Positions 26,740 through 34,539 are shown, numbered from the stretch's first letter. The stretch is 64,000 nucleotides of DNA from UBA1479 sp038109305 (GCA_038109305.1 JAYNIR010000012.1:1-64000); one strand, 5' to 3'. Notes: generated by a model from the letters alone, not told the origin. Numbers and translations: made by a program.

Positions 26740-27600
26740 TCAGAGCCCAAACCGCCCCCAAATCAGGCGTTCTTCCGCTGCGGCGATGGTATCGCCGCCA
26801 ATGCCCTCCGTTAGCCCGACGGACCGGAAACGGCTCAACAACCCCCGCCGGGCGCCGACAGGGCGCAGCTTCACGTCTTCCCCGAACTTTTACCGCAAGA
26901 CCGTGCGGGCATCGCCAAGGCCGTCGACCAGCCCCATGGTCAGCGCCTTGCCGCCGGTCCAAAACGCGCCCGAGAAGATATCCTTCTCGGCGCCTTTCAG
27001 CCGCTTGCCCCGGCGATCGCGGACCATGGCCTTGAAATTTTCGTGGATATCCGCCTGCAGGTCTTTAGGGTGTTGCACATCGGCGGCCTTTTCCGGCTGA
27101 AACGGGTTGAGCATGGCTTTTTTGTCGCCAGCGGTGTAAAGGCGCCGTTCGATGCCCAGTTTCTTGATCATTTCATCAAGGCCGAAACCGCCGGACACCG
27201 CGCCGATGGAGCCGATGATCGAGGCCTGATCGGCATAAATTTCATCCCCCGCGCAGGCGAGCCAGTACCCGCCGGACGCGGCGACATCCTCGGCAAAGGC
27301 ATAGACGGGAATATTCTTTTCGTCGGCCGACTGGCGGATGCGGCCCGCGATCAACGCCGACTGCACCGGCGATCCGCCCGGCGAGTTGACGGCAAGCGCC
27401 ACGGCCTTGAGGTTTCGTCCTTTAAACGCCCGCTCGATAACGCGGTCCAGTTCATGCAAGGTGAGGCGCCGGCGAAATCCGCCGAGCCCGCCGATCACAC
27501 CCGCAAGGCGAATGACGTTGACGGTCGGTGGCGGGTCGATAAGCGACCCGATGACGGGCAACGCGCCGAGCCCCCGTTTTTCAGGTTGGGTGTCGGACAT
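26740..27600 (-). pseudogene. SppA-like S49 serine protease with a premature stop
   Basis: The ORF from ATG 27600 gives 236 aa of a signal-peptide-peptidase A/S49 protein. It has VALAVNSPGGSPVQSALI, FAEDVAASGGYWLACAGDEI with the nucleophile Ser in the ASGGY segment, SIIGSIGAVSGGFG, and TGGKALTMGLVDGLGDARTVLR. A TAA at 26890-26892 then interrupts it. The same frame continues for 49 sense codons, starting KFGEDVKLRPV and ending RLIWGRFGL with TGA at 26740, which matches the normal family C-terminus. GAA to TAA is the simplest cause. The catalytic region is intact, so the shortened protein may still work. Confidence 0.8.
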
Positions 27601-27632
27601 CTCACTTGATAATGTAGTCAGGCCGGGGCCGA

Positions 27633-28067
27633 TCAACCAGCCGCCTTTTTGCCGGGCCCTTCGGCCTTGAACACCGGCTCCATGGCCGGCGCCTGAGGGG
27701 CGGGCTGCGCTTGTTTTTTCTTCGCCGCTAAAGCCTGCTGCAGGGCCTCGATCTTGCGAACCTTTTCATTCACCAGGGACGGCTCCTTCTGCATCGCGAC
27801 GCGCAGTAACTGAACTTCGGCCGACGCGTCGCCGCCGTCCTTGCCGCCAACCATGCCTTCAAGCTCGCGCATCATCCATTTCTGGTGCTGCGCCATTTCC
27901 TTTTCGACGAAGTCCTTCATCTTGCCGACTTCGTACTGCAGGTCGTCCTTCATCTGGACCTTGATGACGTAGACGTTCTTGGCCAGCGTCGAGGCATAGA
28001 ACAGCACGGCCAAAATGCCCAGCGCGCCGAAAAAGGCGATTGCAATGAGAATCCCGGTACTCGCCAC
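27633..28067 (-). CDS. Membrane-anchored hypothetical protein
   Basis: 144 aa. The N-terminal transmembrane helix is GILIAIAFFGALGILAVLFYAS (~5-26), followed by a helical, probably coiled-coil region (KDDLQYEVGKMKDFVEKEM to VNEKVRKIEALQQAL), then a Lys/Pro/Ala-rich tail. No known domain. It begins with GTG behind AGG and lies 32 nt upstream of the SppA-like gene, so it may work with that membrane protease; that is inference from position only. Confidence 0.65.
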   Translation of the reverse strand: MASTGILIAIAFFGALGILAVLFYASTLAKNVYVIKVQMKDDLQYEVGKMKDFVEKEMAQHQKWMMRELEGMVGGKDGGDASAEVQLLRVAMQKEPSLVNEKVRKIEALQQALAAKKKQAQPAPQAPAMEPVFKAEGPGKKAAG

Positions 28068-28182
28068 TTAACCTACGCTCCAGCCCCTTGAATTCACCGA
28101 ATGCTGTTTTTGTGTGTGAACGCTTGCCGAGCATCGGAAAACTATTTCAGAGGCCGTCCGGTCGGGCAATATGACATCCGGC

Positions 28183-28968
28183 CTAGGTCGCGCCCGGCGC
28201 CGCGTGAAAATCGTCAAGCTCGCCGCCGCGCAGCAGCCGATCCGCCCGTGATGTATAGTTTCCAATGGTTTCGTGAAGCACCAAAGGCGCGATCCGCGTG
28301 ACGCCGCCCGCGGCACCGGCCCGCGCCTTAACGATGCCGCGCACCGGCGCCGGATCCCCGTCCCGCGCCAATAAAGGGAGAATCGCGACCGTCCCCGCCG
28401 CCGCCAGCGACGCCGCCAGTTCCTCCAGCCGGTCGCCCCGGTGAATGAAGGTAACCGTGCCGCCCGGCCGCACCAGCGCCATTGCACTTGCGATCCAATC
28501 CACGAGCTTGGCCTGACCCTCGACCGTCGCCGCCGCCTTCACCGGGTCCGGCGACGGCCGGACGGTGCCCGCCCGTTCAAACGGGGGGTTCGCTATGACA
28601 TGGTCGTATCCGCCGGTGCGGACCGGGTCCGGCAGGTCGAGCATATCGCCTTCGAAAAACGCGGCCCGGTCAGCCAATCCCGATGCCACCGCGCCCGCCG
28701 CCGCCGCGGCGATCAATATCGGTTGAAGGTCGAGACCGTCGACGATGACGCCGGGAACCCGCGCCGCCAGCGACAGCGCCGCCGCACCGGCGCCGCAGCC
28801 GAGGTCCAAAACCCGGTCACCCGGCGCCGCCTGCACCGCTGCCTGCATCAGTACCGGATCGATGGCCGAGCGGTACCCTTTACGGGGTTGATAGCAAATA
28901 ACGCGCCCGTCCAGCAGTCGGGTTTCCTCAAAATCGTCGAGCGGCGTAGCCGGGGCGCAGGGGGTCAT
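28183..28968 (-). CDS. TrmN6-like tRNA adenine-N6 methyltransferase
   Basis: 261-aa class I methyltransferase. The N-terminus LLDGRVICYQPRKGYRSAIDPVLMQ is typical of the YfiC/TrmN6 group. Motif I is VLDLGCGAGAAALSLAAR, and motif IV is the N6-adenine signature NPPFE in YDHVIANPPFERAG. Family members methylate A37 of tRNA1-Val. RNA specificity is inferred from the family. It is 7 nt downstream of the DUF2007 gene. Confidence 0.8.
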   Translation of the reverse strand: MTPCAPATPLDDFEETRLLDGRVICYQPRKGYRSAIDPVLMQAAVQAAPGDRVLDLGCGAGAAALSLAARVPGVIVDGLDLQPILIAAAAAGAVASGLADRAAFFEGDMLDLPDPVRTGGYDHVIANPPFERAGTVRPSPDPVKAAATVEGQAKLVDWIASAMALVRPGGTVTFIHRGDRLEELAASLAAAGTVAILPLLARDGDPAPVRGIVKARAGAAGGVTRIAPLVLHETIGNYTSRADRLLRGGELDDFHAAPGAT

Positions 28969-28975
28969 GGGCCGG

Positions 28976-29215
28976 TCAGTCCAAGGGGTCGCCGCGGCCT
29001 TGGCCGATGTCCTCTGCCTCGGCCAGCACCGTCGCGGCCACGTCCATGTCCGCCGGATCGATCATCAACCGGCGCTGCATCGCCACCACGTTGCCTTCCA
29101 TGACGCTGGCGTGGTTATCGAATACAAGCACTGGCACGTTCAGCGCGGCCAGCCGTGCCTCCGCCCAGGACAGCAGCACCGGATCGTTCGTCCGCATCAA
29201 TTCGATCATCGCCAT
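28976..29215 (-). CDS. DUF2007 domain protein
   Basis: About 79 aa. The sequence IELMRTNDPVLLSWAEARLAA and SVMEGNVVAMQRRLMIDPAD is a clear DUF2007 (putative signal-transducing protein) pattern, a ferredoxin-like fold of unknown role. Three ATGs are possible (29224, 29215, 29209); the middle one has GAGG at a good distance. It is the first gene of the minus-strand run toward glyQS and is divergent from the polyprenyl synthase gene. Confidence 0.75.
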   Translation of the reverse strand: MAMIELMRTNDPVLLSWAEARLAALNVPVLVFDNHASVMEGNVVAMQRRLMIDPADMDVAATVLAEAEDIGQGRGDPLD

Positions 29216-29268
29216 GTCCCACATCCCTCGGGCGGCCCCTCGCCCGCCCTGCCGGATCGCGCCGCAGG

Positions 29269-29298
29269 TTGACCTGATGGCCCGCCGGTCCCTATGCT
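29269..29298 (+). promoter_or_regulatory. Sigma70-type promoter of the polyprenyl synthase gene
   Basis: TTGACC (29269-29274), an 18-nt spacer and TATGCT (29293-29298) lie 60 nt before the GTG start. Confidence 0.55.
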
Positions 29299-29357
29299 CG
29301 GGGCTTCTGGGACCATCGTCAAGCAACCTGCTTCGCGTTTTGTAAGGGGAAAAGCCC

Positions 29358-30374
29358 GTGGCCGTCGTTGTCGACCTTGAAGGCGAACGCAAGAAGAAAC
29401 CGAACCTGAACCGGCTTCGGGCGCTGGTCGCCGGCGACCTGGCGATGGTCAACGACGTGATCGTCCAGAAAATGGCGAGCCCGGTCGCACTGATCCCGCA
29501 ACTGGCGGGGCACATCGTGGCCTCCGGCGGCAAGCGGCTGCGGCCGATCCTGACGCTCGCCGCCGCCCGCATGTGCGGCTACCGCGGCACCCGGCACATC
29601 GGCTTGGCCGCGTGCGTCGAATTTATCCACACGGCGACACTATTGCATGACGACGTGGTCGACGAGAGCGAACTGCGCCGGGGCGAAGCATCGGCCAACG
29701 CGCTGTGGGGTAATCAGGCGAGCGTCCTGGTTGGCGATTTCTTGTTTTCCCGGTCGTTCCAGGTGATGGTCGCCGACGGATCGCTGCAGGTTTTGAAAAT
29801 TCTGTCCGACGCATCGGCCATCATCGCCGAGGGCGAAGTGCTGCAGCTGATGACGACAAACGACACCACCACCGGCGAGGGCAGTTACCTGGAAGTCATC
29901 AAGGCCAAGACCGCCGAACTGTTCGCCGCCGCCTGCCAGATCGGCGCGGTCGTCGCCGAACGGCCGAAGGCCGAAGCCGATGCGCTCCGCGCCTATGGCA
30001 TGAACCTGGGCATCGCGTTTCAGTTGATCGACGACGTGCTCGATTATTCCGCCGAACAGGAGGAACTGGGCAAGACCGTCGGTGACGATTTCCGCGAAGG
30101 CAAATTGTCCCTGCCGGTGATCCTCGCGTTTCATAGGAGCGACGATGCGGAGCGCACGTTTTGGCGGCGCTGCCTTGAAGACCTGGACCAGGGAGACGAT
30201 GACCTCGCCCGCGCGCTGAAGCTGATGGACAAGCACGGCGCGCTTGCCGACACGGTCGAACGGGCCCGCCACTTCGGCGCCGTGGCCCGCGACGCGCTCG
30301 GTATTTTCCCCGACAACGACCAAAAGCGTGCGCTTCTGGAACTCGTCGATTTCTGTATCGAGCGCGCCTACTGA
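29358..30374 (+). CDS. ispB: Polyprenyl diphosphate synthase (octaprenyl/decaprenyl type)
   Basis: 338-aa trans-isoprenyl diphosphate synthase. The first Asp-rich motif is LLHDDVVDESELRRG, the second QLIDDVLDYSA; GGKRLRPILTLAAAR binds IPP, and GKTVGDDFREGKLSLP is the following conserved loop. These enzymes make the side chain of ubiquinone; chain length (C40 or C50) cannot be read safely. It starts with GTG behind AAGGGGAA. Confidence 0.9.
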   Translation: MAVVVDLEGERKKKPNLNRLRALVAGDLAMVNDVIVQKMASPVALIPQLAGHIVASGGKRLRPILTLAAARMCGYRGTRHIGLAACVEFIHTATLLHDDVVDESELRRGEASANALWGNQASVLVGDFLFSRSFQVMVADGSLQVLKILSDASAIIAEGEVLQLMTTNDTTTGEGSYLEVIKAKTAELFAAACQIGAVVAERPKAEADALRAYGMNLGIAFQLIDDVLDYSAEQEELGKTVGDDFREGKLSLPVILAFHRSDDAERTFWRRCLEDLDQGDDDLARALKLMDKHGALADTVERARHFGAVARDALGIFPDNDQKRALLELVDFCIERAY

Positions 30375-30425
30375 TCCCACCCGCCGGGCCCGCCGGCGGC
30401 GCGAGAAACGCCTTTCGCGTGTCGC

Positions 30426-30454
30426 TTGCCCTGGCCCCACTTGGGGGCTATAAC
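30426..30454 (+). promoter_or_regulatory. Sigma70-type promoter of tRNA-Pro
   Basis: TTGCCC (30426-30431), a 17-nt spacer and TATAAC (30449-30454) end 54 nt before the tRNA. Confidence 0.6.
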
Positions 30455-30508
30455 GCTCACCCGGCACGCTCGGGCGATCGCCTGTTACCCCCCGCGCGGC
30501 GTCATTGC

Positions 30509-30585
30509 CGGAGTGTAGCTCAGCCTGGTAGAGCACTGTCTTCGGGAGGCAGGGGTCGGAGGTTCGAATCCTCTCACTCCGACCA
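30509..30585 (+). tRNA. tRNA-Pro (anticodon CGG)
   Basis: A complete 77-nt cloverleaf. Acceptor CGGAGTG pairs with CACTCCG, the D-arm contains AGCTCAGCCTGGTAGAGC, the anticodon stem CTGTC/GGCAG encloses loop TTCGGGA (anticodon CGG), the T-arm contains GGTTCGAATCC, and CCA is encoded. Confidence 0.96.
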
Positions 30586-30590
30586 ATGAG

Positions 30591-30621
30591 AACCCCCGGA
30601 CCCCTGGTCCGGGGGTTTTTT
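30591..30621 (+). terminator. Rho-independent terminator after tRNA-Pro
   Basis: The stem AACCCCCGGAC / GTCCGGGGGTT has a 5-nt loop and runs straight into six Ts. It lies 5 nt after the tRNA. Confidence 0.9.
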
Positions 30622-30734
30622 ATCGGCGCCGGGCGTGAATGGCGTTCAAGGGGCGGCCGTGTAATCGCCGCCGGCGCGTGCCGATGGTCGGCGTGATTTG
30701 CGGGAATTCCCGTATCGTCAGAAAAAATCGCAAA

Positions 30735-30750
30735 CGTGATTTCCGTCACA
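30735..30750 (+). promoter_or_regulatory. CRP-like palindromic site
   Basis: CGTGATTTCCGTCACA matches the TGTGA-N6-TCACA CRP consensus with one mismatch. Another perfect palindrome, CGGGAATTCCCG, lies at 30701-30712. Both are in the spacer between tRNA-Pro and the candidate sRNA. Regulation is inferred. Confidence 0.35.
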
Positions 30751-30784
30751 TAGACCACCTGCCCGATGTGTGATGGTATTAATG

Positions 30785-30865
30785 TCGGATGGATTTTAAC
30801 GAATCTTTCCCTCCCTCGAGAGCACGAGGCTGGGCCGGGACGGCAACGTCCCGGCCCTTTTTTTT
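30785..30865 (+). ncRNA. Candidate small regulatory RNA
   Basis: A promoter-like TATTAA (30777-30782) is followed by about 80 nt that end in a strong intrinsic terminator, with no upstream reading frame to terminate: tRNA-Pro has its own terminator at 30591-30621. The transcript would hold a C/U-rich single strand (CTTTCCCTCCC), a hairpin CCTCG-AGAGCA-CGAGG, and the terminator. C/U-rich, anti-Shine-Dalgarno-like loops are usual in alphaproteobacterial trans-acting sRNAs. It could instead be a 5' leader attenuator of the lipoprotein gene. Confidence 0.45.
30832..30865 (+). terminator. Strong Rho-independent terminator with GCAA tetraloop
   Basis: The perfect 11-bp stem GGGCCGGGACG / CGTCCCGGCCC has a GNRA tetraloop (GCAA) and eight Ts. 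It sits 125 nt upstream of the lipoprotein ATG. Confidence 0.9.
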
Positions 30866-30990
30866 CAGCCGACGCAGCCCGTATTCCCGGATTTCTCCCG
30901 GACTTTCGCTTTTTTTATAAATTGTATAGTATTTTTCGGCATTTATTAAGGGGAAGCCGGGAACCCTTTGCCCTGGCGGATCGGAACCGC

Positions 30991-31719
30991 ATGAAACCAG
31001 CCACGAACCGAAAATTCGCGCCGTTGATCGCCGTCGCCGTTGTTGCGGCCGGGCTGACCGGCTGCGAAACCGCCAAAAACGCAATGGACACGGTTTCCGA
31101 AGCTTCGCACAAACTGTGGGACAAGCTTTCCAGCCCGTTCGGCGGCGAATCGGACAAATCCACCGCCGGCCGCGACCCGACCCGCGAACGGCGCGAGGAT
31201 GTGGAGCAGTGGGAGCAAATTCGCGGCTCCGACGACCCGACGAAATTCCAAAACTTTATCCAGCGTTACCCGGACAGCGCGTTGACCCACCTTGCCCGCC
31301 GCCGTCTAGCGACGTTGCAGCCGACGCAGGGCGCCCAGGTGCCGGCGACCCATGCCGGCGACAAACCGGCGCTTCCGGCGTTGAACCAGGGAACCCAGGC
31401 TAACCTTCCGGATCTCGCGCCGCCGGGTCAGTTTCCGGCCCCGTGGGTATTGGGCCGTTGGGCCATCGATTGTTCGCAGGCCCGCGGCGGCAACGGCGTG
31501 ACCTACAGCCAGATGACCGACGGGCGCGTCCGCGTGCTGCGCGACGACGGCAGCGCTGCCATCTATGAAATCCGCCGCGAAAACGACATCCTGGTGCTCG
31601 AAGGCAACGGCCTGATCTATCAAGACCGAATCGTCAGCGTTACGGAACTCAGGTCTTACGCCGTCAAGTACAACAACCAGTGGCACAAGGTCGATCTGGT
31701 TTACCGGAAATGCAATTAG
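30991..31719 (+). CDS. Lipoprotein of unknown function
   Basis: 242 aa. It begins MKPATNRKFAPLIAVAVVAA with lipobox LTGC (Cys25), so it should be lipidated and exported. After a helical segment (ETAKNAMDTVSEASHKLWDKL), the section DDPTKFQNFIQRYPDSALTHLARRRL is a tetratricopeptide-like helix pair. The C-terminal half (WVLGRWAIDCSQARGGNG to HKVDLVYRKCN) looks like a beta-rich domain with paired Cys. The frame opens 75 codons earlier, but that part spans the sRNA terminator and is not coding. I cannot name the family. Confidence 0.75.
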   Translation: MKPATNRKFAPLIAVAVVAAGLTGCETAKNAMDTVSEASHKLWDKLSSPFGGESDKSTAGRDPTRERREDVEQWEQIRGSDDPTKFQNFIQRYPDSALTHLARRRLATLQPTQGAQVPATHAGDKPALPALNQGTQANLPDLAPPGQFPAPWVLGRWAIDCSQARGGNGVTYSQMTDGRVRVLRDDGSAAIYEIRRENDILVLEGNGLIYQDRIVSVTELRSYAVKYNNQWHKVDLVYRKCN

Positions 31720-31881
31720 GCGGCCCATGACGGCGGCGACGTCCGCCGCCGCTTCCCAATTCAAAACGATCTGCCCCGGCCCCGGCCGGCAAAAAAATGA
31801 CCCCGATCCGCACAAGCGAACCGGAGTCAGGGTATGCCAATCCGTGGGTTTAGATCGGGGGCAATGCCCTAGCGAATGGCA

Positions 31882-31902
31882 CCCCGGCGGGAACCGCCGG
31901 GG
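31882..31902 (-). terminator. Hairpin downstream of the small FNR-boxed ORF
   Basis: A 9-bp perfect stem (CCCCGGCGG / CCGCCGGGG) with a 3-nt loop lies 11 nt after the TGA of the minus-strand mini-ORF. No T-tract follows, so it may be an RNA-stabilising stem as much as a terminator. Confidence 0.45.
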
Positions 31903-31912
31903 CGTATAAAAA

Positions 31913-32016
31913 TCAGTGGGGGTTGTCGGTCTGGCTAACGCGATACGCCACGGCCCCGGCAAACGCCAGCGCCGCCGCAACGCAACCCCGATAAAAAGAA
32001 TACCGCCGGTGGTCAT
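31913..32016 (-). pseudogene. Tiny membrane protein ORF with an apparent one-base deletion
   Basis: An ATG (32014-32016) with an excellent ribosome site (AGAGGAG, 8 nt upstream) begins MTTGGILFIG. In the next frame the codons read CVAAALAFAGAVAYRVSQ and stop at TGA 31913-31915 after TDNPH. Joined at the GGGG run (five Gs would restore frame), the product is about 34 aa with one transmembrane helix, a typical small membrane protein. In the unbroken ATG frame the sequence is Arg/Pro-rich and runs on antisense to the lipoprotein gene. The FNR-type box upstream argues that this is or was a real gene. Confidence 0.5.
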
Positions 32017-32048
32017 ATCCGGAACTCCTCTGGTTGTCCGATAAGGGA

Positions 32049-32090
32049 ATTAGACAGGGGTTCCGGCGGCCCAGCATTGATCTGTATCAA
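32049..32090 (-). promoter_or_regulatory. FNR/FixK-type class II promoter
   Basis: TTGATCTGTATCAA (32077-32090) is a perfect TTGAT-N4-ATCAA palindrome. On the minus strand a -10-like TCTAAT (32049-32054) puts the transcription start near 32042, placing the box centre at about -41.5, the class II activation position. The start would give a 25-nt leader to the mini-ORF ATG at 32016. The plus-strand DctP gene is 150 nt away, with no -10 at a fitting distance. Confidence 0.6.
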
Positions 32091-32243
32091 TGCCCTAACA
32101 TCACTGTATTCAGCGGATATCCACAGGCTGTGCACAACGTAGCGTCTTAAGGACTCCGATCCGCCGGGGGGTTCGAGTAAACTCGGCCCCGGGCTAAAGG
32201 GGAAGGCAATCCGGTTCGGATCGGTCCAGTCGAGGAGGACGTC

Positions 32244-33452
32244 ATGCGAAACGCCGTCATCGGCATCATCGCAGGAATAGTGATCGGCGTCGTCATCGGC
32301 GTCAGCGTCATTGCACCCCGGCTAAAGGCATCCCTGCCGGTAACGGCGGCAAAAGTCGTCGCCGAACTTTCCCAGCCCGAAGTCTCACCCGCACCGCCCC
32401 TGGAAGAATCGCAAACGTCGGCTTCGGCCGGTACGCCGCTCGAACCTTCTTACCTTGAACGCCTCGTGCCGCCGCCGGACGCGCCGCCGGTCATCCGCTG
32501 GCGCATGGCCAGCGCCTTTGCCGGTGCCCTGCCCCACCTGGGCGCGCAAGGCAAACGCATCGAAACGGAAATCTGGCGCATATCCGCCGGCGGCATGGAA
32601 GTCGCGTTTCATGAACCGGACGCCCTGGTGCCCGAAAAAAACTTGTTTGAAGCCGTCAAATCGGGGGCGATTGATGCCGCCTTCGCCGGGCCGGACGCCT
32701 GGCCGCTGACGTCGCCTGCCATGCAGCTCATGGGCTCGGTCCCGTTCGGCCCACGGGCGGATGAATACCTTGCCTGGTTTTATTTCGGCGGTGGCGAAAA
32801 GCTGATGAGCGACATCACCGCGCCCATGGGCGTGCAGGTCCTGATCTGCGGCTTGGTGGCGCCCGAAGGCGCCGGATGGTACCGCCGCCCGGTCAAGACG
32901 CTGGAAGACCTGAAAGGGCTCCGCGTCCGCATGACCGGGCTGGGCGCCAAAGTTATGAGCCGCTTGGGCGTCAAGACCCTGTCGTTGTCGGAAGGTGAGA
33001 CATTCCACGCGCTTGAGACCGGCGATATCGACGCGGCGGAATACTCCATGCCGGCCATCGACCAGCAACTGGGCCTTCACCGCATGGCACGGAACTATTA
33101 TTTCCCCGGTTGGCATCAGCCGGCGACGCTGCTGCCGCTGATCGTCAACAAGGCGAAGTGGGAAGCGCTCCCGGCGGCGCAGCGGTCACAGCTTCGGGCG
33201 GTCTGCGGCGACAACGTGCGGCACGCGCTGGCCGAGGGCGAGGCGCTGCAATACCGGGCGCTTTTGGCGATCACCAAGGAAGGCGTGACGGTCCGCCGCT
33301 GGCCCCGGGAAATTCTGGTGTCTCTAGAAAAAGCGTGGACCGAGACCGCCGCCGCAGCCGCCAAGGCCGACCGGGACTTCAAGCGCGTGTGGGATTCGAT
33401 CTCCCGGTTCCGCGCCGATTACGCCGTGTGGCGCGAACTCGGCAATCCCTGA
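32244..33452 (+). CDS. DctP-family TRAP substrate-binding-like protein, membrane-anchored
   Basis: 402 aa. The body from about residue 85 is DctP-like: IRWRMASAFAGALPHLGAQG, AVKSGAIDAAFAGPDAW, TLEDLKGLRVRMTGLGAKVM, and ALETGDIDAAEYSMPAIDQQ. The N-terminus is a glycine-rich transmembrane helix (AVIGIIAGIVIGVVIGVSVIA) followed by a Pro/Ala/Ser linker (~40-80), not a simple cleavable signal. No DctQ/DctM permease genes are in the window. It starts with ATG behind GAGGAGG. The ligand is unknown. Confidence 0.82.
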   Translation: MRNAVIGIIAGIVIGVVIGVSVIAPRLKASLPVTAAKVVAELSQPEVSPAPPLEESQTSASAGTPLEPSYLERLVPPPDAPPVIRWRMASAFAGALPHLGAQGKRIETEIWRISAGGMEVAFHEPDALVPEKNLFEAVKSGAIDAAFAGPDAWPLTSPAMQLMGSVPFGPRADEYLAWFYFGGGEKLMSDITAPMGVQVLICGLVAPEGAGWYRRPVKTLEDLKGLRVRMTGLGAKVMSRLGVKTLSLSEGETFHALETGDIDAAEYSMPAIDQQLGLHRMARNYYFPGWHQPATLLPLIVNKAKWEALPAAQRSQLRAVCGDNVRHALAEGEALQYRALLAITKEGVTVRRWPREILVSLEKAWTETAAAAAKADRDFKRVWDSISRFRADYAVWRELGNP

Positions 33453-33530
33453 CCGGCAGCCTCTAAATTTTCAGAAAGTGCGATCGGGCCAGGCCGGACC
33501 GGGCCTATTACACCCGGTGCGTAACGCCGC

Positions 33531-34532
33531 CTACTCCGCCGCCGGCGCGTCCCGCGCATCGTCGTCTAATATGTCAGCGGGCAGCTCGTCCATCTTGGCC
33601 AGCAGGTATTCGAGGTCACCCGCTTCGAACTCAACACCCAGATCGTCGCATTGGGTCATGATCCGCTCAATCATGCGCCGGGCGTACCGCTCCCGGTCGT
33701 TTTCGCCGCCGTCCAAGGCGGTTTCGCGGCTGACGTCGATAGCCGCGCGGACTGCCATGTACTGGGCCTGCGGCAATTTGGCCTTACCGAAAAGCGCGCG
33801 AAGGCCAAGCGGCCTGGGATCATGCACCAGCCGCCGGGCGTTGTCCAACGTCACGCCTGCACGCCGCGCCACGGCGCATTCGAAGAACGTGATGTCACCC
33901 ATGCACAATGCGTGCAGAACGATGGACGGGGTCAGGCGGCCTTGATGGTGAAGCTGTTGCACCAGCGCTTCGACATCGGCGATGCTTGTTTCGATGGACA
34001 GGTTTATGGTCGCCCGCTCGCGGGAGCGCAGGATGATGTCGGTCGTCACCCCGGCCGGCAGTTCGTGGCGTTCCATCAGCTGTTCGCGCAGGTTTTCCGA
34101 CACTAGGGCCACCAATCGTTCCGCCACCGTCACCGGCAGCGCCGACCGATTGATCATCGCGTTTTGAATGCCTTCGCTTTGCCCGTAATCGTCGACGACT
34201 TTCTGGAACGCCGTTTCGGAAATTTCAGCCCCTTCGTTCTGCACCAGACGGGTCACTGCGGCTTCGTTGCCGGAACCGACCAGCGCGTCGGATACGGCCT
34301 CCGACACGGCGCCGCGGCTGGCAATGGCCTGCTGTTTCGTGCTGCTTTGGCTTGAAATGATGGCGACGAGGTCGTCGTCGGTCAGCACTTGCGAAAATTC
34401 GACGATGGGCAGAGCCACCTGCTCGACATCATTGGCCAGCGCCATCGCGAGATCGCGCAGCACGCCGCCGTCTTCCTTAAGGGTCAGGCCTAGGCCGGCG
34501 ACACGTTCGGCGCCGGTCTTTTGGTCACCCAT
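33531..34532 (-). CDS. DUF2336 protein, N-terminally truncated
   Basis: 333 aa. From about residue 20 it matches DUF2336 proteins: LRDLAMALANDVEQVALPIVEF, VLTDDDLVAII, AVSEAVSDALVGSGNEAAV, and the C-terminal RYARRMIERIMTQCDD. The family normally has some 50 more residues of HEAT-like helices at the start. Here the ORF begins directly after the wreck of a TAXI-type gene, with a start region (MGDQKTGAERVAG) unlike other members. Probably a truncated copy; whether it is expressed is open. Function of the family is unclear. Confidence 0.75.
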   Translation of the reverse strand: MGDQKTGAERVAGLGLTLKEDGGVLRDLAMALANDVEQVALPIVEFSQVLTDDDLVAIISSQSSTKQQAIASRGAVSEAVSDALVGSGNEAAVTRLVQNEGAEISETAFQKVVDDYGQSEGIQNAMINRSALPVTVAERLVALVSENLREQLMERHELPAGVTTDIILRSRERATINLSIETSIADVEALVQQLHHQGRLTPSIVLHALCMGDITFFECAVARRAGVTLDNARRLVHDPRPLGLRALFGKAKLPQAQYMAVRAAIDVSRETALDGGENDRERYARRMIERIMTQCDDLGVEFEAGDLEYLLAKMDELPADILDDDARDAPAAE

Positions 34533-34539
34533 CTTGAGG

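Noticed and set aside
31306..32016. 236-codon minus-strand ORF starting at the FNR-boxed ATG
   Set aside because: Only its first ~10 codons look real. The rest is antisense to the lipoprotein gene and Arg/Pro-rich, so a frameshifted mini-ORF is the better reading.
32117..32135. Pair of degenerate DnaA-box-like sequences (ATATCCACA and TGTGCACAA)
   Set aside because: Each has mismatches, there are only two, and no AT-rich unwinding element or replication gene is near; not evidence of an origin.
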